Positions 1 to 7,120 of a DNA stretch of 41,529 bases are shown in pieces. Numbering within the stretch: position 1 is the first letter of the stretch; the number at the start of each line of letters is the position of its first letter. The DNA comes from an uncultured Verrucomicrobiales bacterium (GTDB lineage Bacteria > Verrucomicrobiota > Verrucomicrobiia > Verrucomicrobiales > Akkermansiaceae). Position numbers and translations under genes: made by a program. The notes beneath the pieces are model-generated. The model saw nothing but the letters and a program-made list of their open reading frames with translations, did not search any database and was not told the DNA's origin. Location of the stretch: NCBI GenBank assembly GCA_905478925.1, contig CAJQKQ010000123.1:1-41529 (forward strand), read 5' to 3'.

Positions 1-2
1 AC

Positions 3-68
3 TACCACCAACCCTACGGCACCGGCTACTGCCTGATGGCCCTGGCGTGGTGCAGGGATGCGATGTAG
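3..68 (+). CDS. C-terminal tail of an unidentified protein (5' end outside window)
   Basis: A frame open from the window edge encodes about 21 residues (YHQPYGTGYCLMALAWCRDAM) ending in TAG at 66-68. The composition looks like real protein, and the PYGTGY...LMALAW pattern loosely resembles the tail of prenyltransferase/squalene-oxidase repeat proteins, which is a guess. The stop codon is the TAG of the palindromic repeat that begins at 65, a pattern repeated elsewhere in the window. Too little is present to assign a function. Confidence 0.35.
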   Translation, partial: YHQPYGTGYCLMALAWCRDAM

Positions 69-88
69 CGGTGACCTCCGGTCGCCAC
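65..88 (+). repeat. REP-like palindrome (family 1), copy 1
   Basis: The sequence reads GTAGCGGTGACC-TCC-GGTCGCCAC. The 9-base arms pair at seven Watson-Crick positions plus one G-T, with one mismatch, around a 3-base loop. Its TAG (66-68) is the stop codon of the upstream partial gene. It is followed at once by CGTTGACATC, which also follows copy 2 at 804 and here supplies the -35 box of the vapB promoter. Confidence 0.8.
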
Positions 89-96
89 TCCGCCCG

Positions 97-125
97 TTGA
101 CATCTGATGTATTATCGTCTAGCAT
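97..125 (+). promoter_or_regulatory. sigma70-type promoter of vapB, predicted leaderless
   Basis: TTGACA (97-102), a 17-base spacer and TAGCAT (120-125). The start codon is only 7 bases after the -10 box, so transcription should begin at or next to the ATG at 133. TGATG and CATCT half-sites overlap the promoter and may be the antitoxin operator. The second vapBC in this window has a similar layout (TTGACATC about 36 bases before ATGAGAAC). Confidence 0.6.
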
Positions 126-132
126 CTAATGC

Positions 133-366
133 ATGAGAACCACGCTCGATCTCGAAAAACCCGTTCTGGACGGACTCAAGAGCCTCCAGAAAAAGGAAAA
201 ACTCCCGCTCGGTAAAATCGCATCCCGGCTCCTTGCCGAGGCGCTCGACCGGGAAACATCACGCAAGCCCTCCACAACCAGCTTCGAATGGACGTCCTCC
301 CCGATGCGGTCGAAAGTCGATCTCGCCGATAAGGACGCCATCTACCGTGCCATGGAAACACCATGA
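133..366 (+). CDS. vapB: VapB-type antitoxin (ribbon-helix-helix-like)
   Basis: This is a 77-residue protein. Its N-terminus (MRTTLDLEKPVLDGLKSLQ) has the short basic beta-strand followed by helices typical of RHH/CopG-like antitoxins, which repress their own promoter and neutralise the partner toxin. The C-terminal part, rich in Ser, Thr and acidic residues, would be the toxin-binding tail. The stop codon overlaps the ATG of the next gene by four bases (ATGA), as usual in toxin-antitoxin pairs. The ATG at 133 is chosen because the family starts with MRTT and the promoter lies directly upstream. The RHH assignment is by pattern; the pairing with a PIN protein makes it secure as an antitoxin. 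Confidence 0.8.
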   Translation: MRTTLDLEKPVLDGLKSLQKKEKLPLGKIASRLLAEALDRETSRKPSTTSFEWTSSPMRSKVDLADKDAIYRAMETP

Positions 367-797
367 GCTATTCCATCGATGCGAACCTGCTCCTCTATGC
401 GAGCGACAACAGCTCACCGCAACACGGATCCGCCATGGATTTCATGCTCTCCCGCCCGGAAGATCCCGATCTCCTCTGCCTCACCTGGCCGACCTTGATG
501 GCCTACCAGCGCATCGCCACGCACCCATCCATATTCTCCTCCCCCTTGTCGCCGGCGGCAGCCTGGGAAAACATCCGCAAGCTCCTCGAACTCCCGCGCA
601 GCCGGATCATCGCCGAGGAGGAAGGGTTCGCGGATGACTACGCCGCCGTCTCGGCAAGCATTGTCGTCCGTGGAAACCTCGTTCCCGATGCCCACATCGC
701 CACGATCCTGCGCCAGCACGGGGTCAAACGAATCTACACCGCAGACACGGACTTCCTGAAATTCGGTTTCCTGGACGTCGTCAACCCACTCCTCTGA
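363..797 (+). CDS. vapC: VapC-type toxin, PIN-domain ribonuclease
   Basis: This is a 144-residue PIN-domain protein. PIN toxins are Mg-dependent RNases that cut tRNA or rRNA when not held by VapB. Visible acidic sites are D6 in SIDANLLLYA, D109 in NLVPDAHIA and D128/D130 in TADTDF. The usual central Glu is not obvious, because TWPTLMAYQRIATHP occupies that position as in a PIN subgroup with this signature. It overlaps its antitoxin by four bases. It shares the NLVPDA motif with the VapC at 3288-3716, so the two belong to related subgroups. A family-1 palindrome begins 7 bases after its stop. Confidence 0.85.
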   Translation: MSYSIDANLLLYASDNSSPQHGSAMDFMLSRPEDPDLLCLTWPTLMAYQRIATHPSIFSSPLSPAAAWENIRKLLELPRSRIIAEEEGFADDYAAVSASIVVRGNLVPDAHIATILRQHGVKRIYTADTDFLKFGFLDVVNPLL

Positions 798-803
798 CGC
801 AAC

Positions 804-828
804 GTAGCGGTGACCTTCGGTCGCCACT
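804..828 (+). repeat. REP-like palindrome (family 1), copy 2
   Basis: GTAGCGGTGACC-TTC-GGTCGCCACT, followed by CCGTTGACATC as in copy 1. It lies just downstream of vapC. The shared block around both copies covers about 40 bases. Confidence 0.8.
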
Positions 829-1158
829 ACCATCCGTTGACATCATCCTGGTGGTTCGGATTTCTTAAAACGAAGGATGGATGCGCCGAAGATTTGTGGG
901 AGTGCTGGGAGGAATTCTTAAAATTCTCGCCGACAGGAGCCTTTCCCGCGATGGAGTTCTCAACGAAATCTCATTCACGGATTAAGAAAATGAAAATCAA
1001 CAGGAGGCAGCAGAGATCGCTGAGAATCAAAAACCTGACTCCATACGAATCGTGTATCCCAACTCACCTTCGGGGTGAGCCCACGATTCCCGCAACTCAT
1101 TCATCCTCTGCTTCCTTCCTTTCCTCCTGTTCAAATCATCTTCCTTTTTAGGCTGATC
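829..1158. other. Non-coding stretch between vapC and a lipoprotein gene
   Basis: No convincing gene is seen. The only notable structure is a small hairpin at about 1063-1078 (CTCACC-TTCG-GGGTGAG) without a T-tract. The frame open at 810-1151 starts inside the palindrome, and its translation has no family character. Confidence 0.5.
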
Positions 1159-1175
1159 GTAGGATTCCCGCCTAC
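1159..1175 (-). repeat. Short palindrome containing a stop codon
   Basis: On the minus strand GTAGG-CGGGAAT-CCTAC. Its first TAG is the stop codon of the lipoprotein gene at 1172-1174. The sequence differs from family 1, but the GTAG-at-stop arrangement is the same. Confidence 0.55.
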
Positions 1176-1786
1176 AGCCCCCGCCACCGCACGTTCCGGA
1201 TCACCCCCGTCGTTTGCCACGTCGCCAGCCCGAAGGGCGCGCACTCGGTGATCGGCCCATCCCTCAGCGAAAGGGTTTTCCCAGCCGTATCCACATCGAC
1301 CACCTTCTCGCCGTCGATCCAGGCAGCGATCTTCTTCCCTTCCCTCACCAGCCGGATCCGGTACCACACATCCGTCTCAAATTTATGGTAGGAAGTCGTT
1401 TCGTTCTCGGACGCATCCTTGCCATCGATCGAGGAAATGCCGACCAGGCTCCCTCCCCAACCCCCCACCACAAGCGTCACGCATTCGCCCCCTTCCCTCA
1501 CCGGAAAAGTGACCGCGCAAAAGAAATCCGTGCCGTCCACCCGCTTCGCCATCAGCTCCAGCTCGAAAGGCGGCGTGGGAACCTGCCCCTGCCATTTCAC
1601 CGCCGTGAGCCCCTCCCCCCAGCCAATCCTCAGTGGCTCGCCGACATCGATCTGCCCGCCGCTCATTCCCTCCCAATCATCCCTCATCTCGATCCAGGGA
1701 TTCTCGGCAACTGCGGCCTTTTCGCGCCCGCAACCGGCAACTGCCAGCCCCGCAAGCATGATCCCGATCGACTTCCTCCGTTTCAT
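1172..1786 (-). CDS. Lipoprotein with DUF1080-like fold
   Basis: This is a 204-residue secreted protein. The N-terminus has a basic start (MKRRKS), a hydrophobic stretch and a lipobox (LAVAGC, Cys at about residue 19), so it should be a lipid-anchored envelope protein. The mature part looks like a concanavalin-type beta sandwich of the DUF1080/LamG kind: DVWYRIRLVREGKKIAAWIDG is close to the conserved 'W...V.v.g..i..w.nG' region, followed by a terminal NVRWRGL. Such proteins are common in Planctomycetes and Verrucomicrobia and are linked to sugar processing or binding. No catalytic residue is recognised. It is monocistronic, and its stop codon sits in a small palindrome. Confidence 0.75.
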   Translation of the reverse strand: MKRRKSIGIMLAGLAVAGCGREKAAVAENPWIEMRDDWEGMSGGQIDVGEPLRIGWGEGLTAVKWQGQVPTPPFELELMAKRVDGTDFFCAVTFPVREGGECVTLVVGGWGGSLVGISSIDGKDASENETTSYHKFETDVWYRIRLVREGKKIAAWIDGEKVVDVDTAGKTLSLRDGPITECAPFGLATWQTTGVIRNVRWRGL

Positions 1787-1862
1787 TCAACGAATCATAC
1801 AAATCCCACCCCGGATGTCTTCATCCGAAATTGAGGCGATTGAATCAGGATTTCCTGGAGAC

Positions 1863-2174
1863 TCACTCCTCGATCTTCGCCGCTTCAGCGAAAGCCTCGT
1901 AAATGGCAATATTCCCGTCCTCCATCTTCGTTGGCTCTCCTCCTACGGTTCCCTTCAGAACCATTTCGTAGCTGGCGAAACCCCGTAAACCGAGAATGAG
2001 CGGGGTATCTTCCTTCGCATCGGGAAGCTCCTTGGATGCGATGGCGGCCGCTTGCCATGCGATCTCCCCCAGCCCTTCCTTCACGGTAGGGCTGATCCGG
2101 CTCGGTCGGCCCTGATCAAAAACGGAAGCGCCGTATCTCAGGAAAGGGAGTGAACCCACGGCAAGACACTGCAT
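1863..2174 (-). pseudogene. Short ORF, probably a gene remnant fused to a palindrome
   Basis: An open frame of 103 codons. The last ~70 residues (from TVKEGLGEIAWQ to AEAAKIEE) look like natural protein. The first ~35 are encoded partly by the palindromic repeat at 2085-2112, and the apparent start is therefore doubtful. I read it as the 3' remnant of a gene whose 5' part was replaced by the repeat. A small intact gene starting inside the repeat is the alternative. The family is not recognised. Confidence 0.35.
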
Positions 2175-2257
2175 TTCCCCCGGGATCTCACTTCCGTGTG
2201 GGTGAGGCGGGCTGCTAGATTTTTAAAGTGGGCTGACCGAGCCGGATCAGCCCTACC
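2085..2257. repeat. Inverted pair of palindromes (BIME-like)
   Basis: Positions 2085-2112 and 2230-2257 are reverse complements over 28 bases with one mismatch. Each arm is itself partly palindromic (GGGCTGA...TCAGCCC). The pair encloses about 117 bases. The left arm lies in the short ORF at 1863-2174. This family differs from the GTAGCGG palindromes. Confidence 0.75.
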
Positions 2258-2346
2258 GGGTGAGAAACACCGATAAAAATCACACAATCCAGAACTCAAA
2301 AGCCACCGCATACCACGGGCGCAAGCCGCTCCGGGAAAATTGAAGT

Positions 2347-2380
2347 TTGAGTTTTGGGTCATGAAATTTAGTGTCTGCGC
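2347..2380 (+). promoter_or_regulatory. AT-rich leader motif upstream of the isomerase gene
   Basis: TTGAGT at 2347, then an AT-rich stretch ending AAATTTAG, exactly 34 bases from TTGAGT to the ATG at 2381. The same arrangement occurs before the DUF177 gene (15983-16016, also 34 bases) and, with 37 bases, before the nucleotidyltransferase at 4833. It may be a promoter with an upstream TTGA box, but no good -10 hexamer is visible. Confidence 0.35.
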
Positions 2381-3259
2381 ATGCTCTCCACAGAAAAGCT
2401 CACCGGCTTCGCCGACGAAGCCTCCCGCGACATCGACAAACAAATCGAGGCCACCAAAGCCCTCGGCTGGTCCGCGATCTCCACCCGCATGATTGGCTCC
2501 GCAAATATCCACGACATGCCGGAGGACGAGTTCCAGGCCGCCGCCGACAAGCTCGACGCCGCAGGCATCGCCGTCCCCGAGTTCGGCTCCGCGATCGGCA
2601 ACTGGGGCAAGAAAATCGATTCTGATTTCTCCATCACCCTCGCCGAGATCGACCGTGCGATCCCGCGGATGAAACGCCTTAAAACCCCAATGATCCGCAT
2701 CATGTCATATGCGCAGGAGCCATGGGGAACCGACCAGAACGAGCAGGAACGCTTCCGGCGCCTGCGCGAAATCGTGAAACGTTTCTCCGACGAAGGCCTC
2801 ACCGCGATCCACGAGAACTGCATGAACTGGGGCGGCTTTTCCGCAGAGCACTCCCTCCGCCTCGTCGAGGAAGTGCCCGGCCTCAAGCTCGTCTTCGACA
2901 CCGGCAATCCGGTCTTCCAGCGCGACCGCTCGAAGGCCGAGCCATACCCGTGGCAGGATCCCATGGAGTTCTGGCTGAAAGTAAAAGAGCACGTCGCCCA
3001 CATCCACATCAAGGACTGCATCAACCCCGTCTCCGACGACGTCGAGCCAGAATACACCATGCCCGGTGACGGCCAGGCGAAGCTAAAAGAAATCCTCACC
3101 GACGCCCACAAAACCGGCTACGACGGCTGGATCGCCATCGAGCCCCACGTCGCCACCGTCTTTCACGCCCCCGATCCCGACGCCGTCGATTGGCAGCAAT
3201 GCTACGACTCCTACGTCGAATACGGCCGCCGGTTCGTGCGCCTCATCGCGACCCTGTAG
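2381..3259 (+). CDS. Sugar phosphate isomerase/epimerase-like TIM-barrel protein
   Basis: This is a 292-residue protein of the xylose isomerase-like / AP-endonuclease-2 fold. Probable metal and catalytic residues are E145 (AIHENCMNWGG), D173 (LVFDTGN), H207/H209 (AHIHIKD) and E254 (WIAIEPH), the usual four-position metal site of this fold. Such enzymes isomerise or epimerise sugars or inositol derivatives; the substrate cannot be told from sequence. No signal peptide is seen. The ATG at 2381 is favoured by the family-like start (MLSTEKLTGFADEAS). It appears to be a single-gene unit. The TAG stop (3257-3259) lies within a family-1 palindrome. Confidence 0.85.
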   Translation: MLSTEKLTGFADEASRDIDKQIEATKALGWSAISTRMIGSANIHDMPEDEFQAAADKLDAAGIAVPEFGSAIGNWGKKIDSDFSITLAEIDRAIPRMKRLKTPMIRIMSYAQEPWGTDQNEQERFRRLREIVKRFSDEGLTAIHENCMNWGGFSAEHSLRLVEEVPGLKLVFDTGNPVFQRDRSKAEPYPWQDPMEFWLKVKEHVAHIHIKDCINPVSDDVEPEYTMPGDGQAKLKEILTDAHKTGYDGWIAIEPHVATVFHAPDPDAVDWQQCYDSYVEYGRRFVRLIATL

Positions 3260-3280
3260 CGGCGATCTTCGGTCGCCGAT
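3256..3280 (+). repeat. REP-like palindrome (family 1), copy 3, containing a stop codon
   Basis: GTAGCGGCGATC-TTC-GGTCGCCGAT. Its TAG at 3257-3259 terminates the isomerase gene. It lies between convergent genes (isomerase plus, vapC minus). Confidence 0.8.
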
Positions 3281-3287
3281 CACCAGC

Positions 3288-3716
3288 CTAGTCCAGCGGG
3301 TGACGCGATCGCAGCCCCGGATAGCGACCGAATCCTCTGTCCAGGGTTATCCATTCGCAGCCGGTCTCTACCGCCAGAGCCGCGTGATACGCATCCGGCA
3401 CGAGATTTCCCCGTGCATCCGCCCGTTTGCATAGATCCATGAAAATCATCCAGTGGTTCGAACCCGGCGAAAGGATGCGGACAGCCTCCCTGCTACGGAG
3501 GTCTTCCGCAAATTCTAGGGCTGCCGCCAGCGGACTCGGTTCCCTGAAAATCTTCGGATGAGTCACGACCCTTAGAAATCCGCTAAGCACTAGCTCGGAA
3601 ACCGCGACCCCGACAGGATCTTCGAGCGCACCTTCCAGCCAGGCCTTCATTTCCCCATGCAGATCCGCATCCTCGCGATGCACCTGGACCAAGACATTCA
3701 CGTCGAGCAGTTTCAT
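3288..3716 (-). CDS. vapC: VapC-type toxin, PIN-domain ribonuclease (second module)
   Basis: This is a 142-residue PIN-domain protein with the full acidic set visible: D5 (LLDVNVLVQ), E41 (AVSELVLS), D108 (NLVPDAYHA) and D126 (TLDRGF). It is expected to be a toxin RNase neutralised by the preceding antitoxin. The ATG at 3716 overlaps the antitoxin stop by one base (TGATG). A GTG one codon upstream is an alternative start. It is most like the VapC at 363-797. Confidence 0.88.
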   Translation of the reverse strand: MKLLDVNVLVQVHREDADLHGEMKAWLEGALEDPVGVAVSELVLSGFLRVVTHPKIFREPSPLAAALEFAEDLRSREAVRILSPGSNHWMIFMDLCKRADARGNLVPDAYHAALAVETGCEWITLDRGFGRYPGLRSRHPLD

Positions 3717-3955
3717 CACGAACCCATGAGTTCCTCCAGGGAGGCGTTGGAATGGAGATCCACCCCCGGCTGGGTTCCGCTGCCGGAAAATGTCTTGAAG
3801 GGCTTCGGTTCTTCCCGCGCCGCTGCCCCGGGCAGGGAGATCAGGGTCACGGTCAGTGCCTCATCAATGACCTCTCCCAAACTGCAGTTCCGCTCCACCG
3901 AAACCCTTTTCGCCACTTTCAGAAGATGATCGGAAATGGAAACCGTCGTTCTCAT
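3716..3955 (-). CDS. vapB: VapB-type antitoxin (ribbon-helix-helix-like, second module)
   Basis: This is a 79-residue protein. MRTTVSISDHLLKVAKRVSVE is a typical RHH N-terminus, followed by a helix (LGEVIDEALTV) and a flexible Pro/Glu/Lys-rich tail for toxin binding. It is directly upstream of, and overlaps, vapC. The start is fixed by the MRTT beginning and the nearby promoter. The nucleotidyltransferase stop codon upstream (3988-3990) overlaps the proposed -35 box, so the module sits tightly against the 3' end of that gene on the same strand. Confidence 0.83.
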   Translation of the reverse strand: MRTTVSISDHLLKVAKRVSVERNCSLGEVIDEALTVTLISLPGAAAREEPKPFKTFSGSGTQPGVDLHSNASLEELMGS

Positions 3956-3963
3956 GCATCAAA

Positions 3964-3991
3964 ACATCAGATCATTGCATCATGATGTCAA
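3964..3991 (-). promoter_or_regulatory. Promoter/operator of the second vapBC
   Basis: On the minus strand TTGACA (3991-3986) is followed 16-17 bases later by a weak hexamer (TGATGT or GATGTT), with the ATG 7-8 bases beyond. TGATG occurs three times between -35 and the start, a plausible antitoxin operator. The layout matches the first vapBC. Confidence 0.45.
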
Positions 3992-4833
3992 GTGATGACT
4001 TTACCATCGATTTTAAGCGATTCACCCACGCCCCCCCCCGGCCAGACCACGGAATCCACCACCCGCGCGGCTTTCCCAATCATAGCGCCTTTTCCGATCA
4101 CGCTGTTTTCGATGACCGCGCCCTCGGCGATCATCGCCTCTGGGTGCACGGGCTCCTGTAGGGCTAGCTCGCGATGCGCGGCGAGGTAGCTTTCCACATC
4201 ACCGAGATCCATCCACTCACCCTCGTCCAGCACCACCGCGCCGATGCCGCCCTCGCGCACGAGTTCCTGAAAGGCGGGGATCACCGCGATCACCTCCCCC
4301 GCCGGGATACGTTTGAGAAATTCCTTTTCCACACAGTAGATCCCCGTGAACACATGCGTGCCCGGCAGGCCTTTGACCTCGCTGCGCACATCCTCCACCC
4401 GGCCGCCATCGCCTAGGGAAATTTTCTTCGCCCCACCCCCGCTGCGCAGCGCCAGGGTCACCTCGTCACAGCTGGCCTCGTGTGCTTCCACCAGCTTCCG
4501 CAGATCCATCGAGGAGAAAATGTCGCCGTTGTGAATCAGTAGGCTGCCGTCCTCCACCCAAGCTTCGATATTCTTCAGCCCTCCTCCTGTCTCCAGCAGC
4601 ACCGGCTCATGAAAAAACGTCACATCCCTCCCGCCGCCGAAGCCCTCCCATTTTTCCGGAAGGTGATGAGTGTTGATCCCGAACCTCTTGCACCCAATCG
4701 CCTCGCAAGCCTCCACCGCCCACATCGCCAGCGGCTTGTGGAAAAGCGGTACCAGCGGCTTCGGCAACAGATCCGTCAGCGGTCGCAACCGCGTCCCCAA
4801 CCCCGCCCCGAGAATAAATGCCTGAGTGATCAT
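3988..4833 (-). CDS. Sugar nucleotidyltransferase with short left-handed beta-helix tail
   Basis: This is a 281-residue NTP-transferase-fold protein. The nucleotide-binding signature GAGLGTRLRPLT...LPKPLVP is at residues 9-29, LIHNGDIF supplies the metal-binding Asp at about 104, and VHPEAMIAEGAVIENSVIGKG is a hexapeptide-repeat tail from about 231. The family couples sugar-1-phosphates to NTPs (glucose, mannose or N-acetylmuramate type). The closest general resemblance is to MurU/HddC-like enzymes, but the substrate is unresolved. It is preceded by the AT-rich leader motif (4865-4870 to the start). The ADP-ribosylglycohydrolase gene lies upstream on the same strand. Confidence 0.82.
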   Translation of the reverse strand: MITQAFILGAGLGTRLRPLTDLLPKPLVPLFHKPLAMWAVEACEAIGCKRFGINTHHLPEKWEGFGGGRDVTFFHEPVLLETGGGLKNIEAWVEDGSLLIHNGDIFSSMDLRKLVEAHEASCDEVTLALRSGGGAKKISLGDGGRVEDVRSEVKGLPGTHVFTGIYCVEKEFLKRIPAGEVIAVIPAFQELVREGGIGAVVLDEGEWMDLGDVESYLAAHRELALQEPVHPEAMIAEGAVIENSVIGKGAMIGKAARVVDSVVWPGGGVGESLKIDGKVIT

Positions 4834-4841
4834 CTGCAGGC

Positions 4842-5028
4842 AGACTAAAAATTCAAAACTTAAAATTCAACTCTCAACGAAGACGCAAGCGAAGTTCGCT
4901 CCGTGAGATACTACTTCCCACCCTGTCCCACTTGGAAAAGAACGTTCTGCTTATGAAAAAACCCAGCCTCGTCTCCGCTTCCACCTGCCCCCTTCTTCCT
5001 TGCAAGTTGAGATTTGAATTTTGAATTT
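4842..5028. repeat. Intergenic spacer bounded by inverted AT-rich motifs
   Basis: AATTCAAAA-type sequence at about 4850-4878 and its inverted counterpart at about 5005-5030 (GTTGAGATTTGAATTTTG) flank about 125 bases. The left copy lies upstream of the nucleotidyltransferase and the right copy directly follows the ADP-ribosylglycohydrolase stop codon. No gene is seen. Confidence 0.45.
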
Positions 5029-5865
5029 TCAGTGAGTCCTCAAACCATCTACCAACTCCGCCGCAACCTCCGGATCCTCCGCTGCGAACAACAGCGCCAT
5101 TAGCATCGCACGCGCCGAGCTGTCACCGCCCGCCATCGCATTGTCGCTGATCGTTTGCTCGAAATCCATTTCCGGTCTCAGCAGGAAATACAGCGCCAGC
5201 GGGAACGCCTGGCTCACCTCGCAGGCCTGCCCCAGATTCTCCGCCACCGTAAGGTAAGCCTCGTCACGCAGTTCTTTCGTTCTCTCCATGTGCTCCTGCG
5301 CATGCAGCTTTTTGTAGCGACCTTCCGCCGCCGCCCTGTCCATCGCGTCCTCAAAGATATCGCCCGCATCCACCGCATACGCAGCCCTTGTGAAAAATTC
5401 CGCCGCATCCGCCACCTGGTCATCCCCGTGGGTCAAATCCGTCTGCGCTCGCACCGCTTTCACCGCATCCTCAAGCGGTAATCCCAGATCCAGTATCGCC
5501 GCAATCCGCGCCGCGCCACCGAGATCACTTGATGGCGAGGGTGCCATCCCCTCCGCCCTCCGCGTCTCCTTCGAGGCTCCGTCCACATAGCCACCGTAGC
5601 CCTCCATCGCCGCCAACCAATCCTCGCGCCAGCCATCCGCATCAAATCCCTCCCGCGTCTCCAGCGAGTCCCGAAGCATCACCGCCTGGTCTCCGTAATG
5701 CGTCTGATCTCCCGCCCTCTTGTCATCGTGGTAGTCGGACATCGGCTCCGCGAACTCCACCACTCCCTCCGGGAAAGCCTCGATAATCTCCTCCTGATCA
5801 TACACCCAGTGCGCTCCCAGAGAGAGCGCATCCGCCACCAAAGCCGTCTTTAAAAAACCATCCAT
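5029..5865 (-). CDS. ADP-ribosylglycohydrolase family protein
   Basis: This is a 278-residue all-helical protein of the DraG/ARH family, whose members remove ADP-ribose from proteins or small molecules using two metal ions. Family traits seen are an N-terminal VADALSLGAHWVYD (place of GDALG), THGDDQVADAAEFF in the middle, and DNAMAGGDSSARAMLMA near the end, where the GGD-S/T motif binds metal. The HYGDQ segment at about residue 61 may supply further ligands. The ATG at 5865 is preferred because the family starts with MDGFLKTAL; a GTG at 5883 would add six residues. Substrate is unknown. Confidence 0.78.
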   Translation of the reverse strand: MDGFLKTALVADALSLGAHWVYDQEEIIEAFPEGVVEFAEPMSDYHDDKRAGDQTHYGDQAVMLRDSLETREGFDADGWREDWLAAMEGYGGYVDGASKETRRAEGMAPSPSSDLGGAARIAAILDLGLPLEDAVKAVRAQTDLTHGDDQVADAAEFFTRAAYAVDAGDIFEDAMDRAAAEGRYKKLHAQEHMERTKELRDEAYLTVAENLGQACEVSQAFPLALYFLLRPEMDFEQTISDNAMAGGDSSARAMLMALLFAAEDPEVAAELVDGLRTH

Positions 5866-5931
5866 ACGCAGAAAAGACCACACCCCTCGCAGGATTTCAA
5901 CAAGCTTCCGTCAGCAAGACGCAAGGAATTA

Positions 5932-6016
5932 GGAGAAGGGTGTTTCCCAAGCCCTTTCCATCAAGCGGAGTCTTCTCTGCCTATCCTCTGCAAAGGGGTT
6001 GGAAACACCCTTCTCC
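5932..6016. repeat. Long inverted repeat upstream of the ars operon
   Basis: The left arm at 5932-5958 (GGAGAAGGGTGTTTCC...) and right arm at 5991-6016 pair over about 25 bases with small gaps around a loop of about 32 bases. The AAGCCCTTT core recurs at 22015-22064, and a partial relative is at about 15888. It could be a terminator-like or REP-type element. Confidence 0.65.
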
Positions 6017-6057
6017 AAACCGCCCTCTCGAGCGAATTAGTAACCCACCAAATTCTA

Positions 6058-6088
6058 TTGACAGCATATACCCTTATCAGCATATAAG
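6058..6088 (+). promoter_or_regulatory. ars operon promoter with overlapping dyad, predicted leaderless
   Basis: TTGACA (6058-6063), 17-base spacer, CATATA (6081-6086), then 7 bases to the arsR ATG at 6094. A dyad CTTAT-N6-ATAAG (6073-6088) and a direct repeat GCATATA (6064-6070, 6080-6086) overlap the -10 region, the expected place for ArsR binding. Repression in the absence of arsenite is inferred from the family. Confidence 0.65.
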
Positions 6089-6093
6089 CCCGC

Positions 6094-6477
6094 ATGGAAG
6101 TCATCAATATCTACAAATGCCTGTGCGACGAGCAGCGACTGCGCATTTTAAACCTGCTCAAGGACGGGCCGCTGTGCGTGTGCCACCTGATGGAGATCTT
6201 GGGATCGGACCAGGTGAAAATTTCCAAGCAGCTGCGCTACATGAAGGGCATGGGGCTGATAGCGGGGGAGCGGGTGGCGCAGTGGATGGTTTACCGCGTG
6301 GCGGAAACCGACAGCCCGCTGCTCGAGGAAAACCTGAAATGTCTCCAGGACTGCGCCGCTGAGCGGCTTGGCTTCGCCCGTGATTCCGCCCACCGCAAAT
6401 CCCTCCTCGCCAAGCTCAAATCCGAGCCCAACGCCTGCTCCTCCGCAATTCTTCCCTTTCTCCAAGCCACATCATGA
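6094..6477 (+). CDS. arsR: ArsR-family metalloregulatory repressor
   Basis: This is a 127-residue winged-helix regulator. It contains [12 protein letters not shown], matching the LCVC-type metal-binding motif of arsenite-responsive ArsR (Cys pair at about residues 28-30), followed by a recognition helix ([18 protein letters not shown]). ArsR proteins leave DNA when they bind As(III). Additional Cys residues occur at about 93, 97 and 121 and could contribute to an alternative site. It is the first gene of a four-gene ars operon and overlaps arsC by four bases. Confidence 0.9.
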   Translation: MEVINIYKCLCDEQRLRILNLLKDGPLCVCHLMEILGSDQVKISKQLRYMKGMGLIAGERVAQWMVYRVAETDSPLLEENLKCLQDCAAERLGFARDSAHRKSLLAKLKSEPNACSSAILPFLQATS

Positions 6478-6908
6478 AACCGAAAGTTCTTATCCTCTGC
6501 ACCGGAAACTCCTGCCGAAGCCACATGGCGGAAGGCATCTTGCGAAACGCCGCCGGCGATCTCATCGAAGTCCACAGCGCTGGATCGAACCCAGCCGGCT
6601 ACGTCCACCCGGCAGCCATCGCGGCGCTGGGGGAGATAGGGATCGATATTTCCGCACATACTTCAAAGCACCTCGACGAGTTCATGGAGAGCGGGATCAC
6701 TACGATCATCACGGTCTGCGGAAATGCGGATCAGGCATGCCCGGCGTTCCCGGGGAAAGTGACGCGCTATCACTGGGGCTTCGAGGATCCGCCGAAAGCG
6801 ATACGCCCGGGCGAGACGGAGGCAGGCGCCTTCCGCCGCATCCGCGATGAGATTCGCAACGTGTTCGAGGCCTATGCGGCGGGCATCAAAGACTCGTCCG
6901 CCAATTGA
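6474..6908 (+). CDS. arsC: Thioredoxin-type arsenate reductase
   Basis: This is a 144-residue protein of the low-molecular-weight phosphatase fold. The P-loop [14 protein letters not shown] (C-x5-R-S) carries the nucleophilic Cys, and the distal Cys pair in [15 protein letters not shown] is the redox relay typical of thioredoxin-coupled ArsC. It reduces As(V) to As(III) in the cytoplasm for export. It is translationally coupled to arsR through an ATGA overlap. Confidence 0.92.
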   Translation: MKPKVLILCTGNSCRSHMAEGILRNAAGDLIEVHSAGSNPAGYVHPAAIAALGEIGIDISAHTSKHLDEFMESGITTIITVCGNADQACPAFPGKVTRYHWGFEDPPKAIRPGETEAGAFRRIRDEIRNVFEAYAAGIKDSSAN

Positions 6909-6934
6909 TCAGAATTTCCCCAAGCACCATAGCA

Positions 6935-7120
6935 ATGAAAGATACTGAAACCACGACGCCACCTGTGAAATCCGATACCAAGCAGCAGGACGACAAGCGC
7001 GGGCTTTTCCGCCGCATGTTCCTGAAGCTGGATGAGTCCATGAAACGCAAGGCCGATGAAAAGCACCGCGAGGGCAATTGCTGCGGCCCGAATGAAAAGG
7101 GAGGCGGGGGATGCTGCTAG
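6935..7120 (+). CDS. Small charged protein with Cys-pair tail in ars operon
   Basis: This is a 61-residue protein with no signal or membrane segment, strongly charged in the middle ([25 protein letters not shown]) and ending [14 protein letters not shown]. The two Cys pairs at the C-terminus could bind As(III) or another soft metal. It lies between arsC and the permease, and its last 10 bases overlap the permease start, so it is very likely translated. A chaperone handing As(III) to the permease, or a cytoplasmic tail subunit of it, is inference only. ATG at 6935 is the first ATG; a TTG at 6905 is less likely. Confidence 0.65.
   Translation: MKDTETTTPPVKSDTKQQDDKRGLFRRMFLKLDESMKRKADEKHREGNCCGPNEKGGGGCC

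Noticed and set aside
810..1151. 113-codon frame after the first vapC
   Set aside because: It begins inside a palindrome and its translation looks random; no promoter or homology-like pattern is seen.
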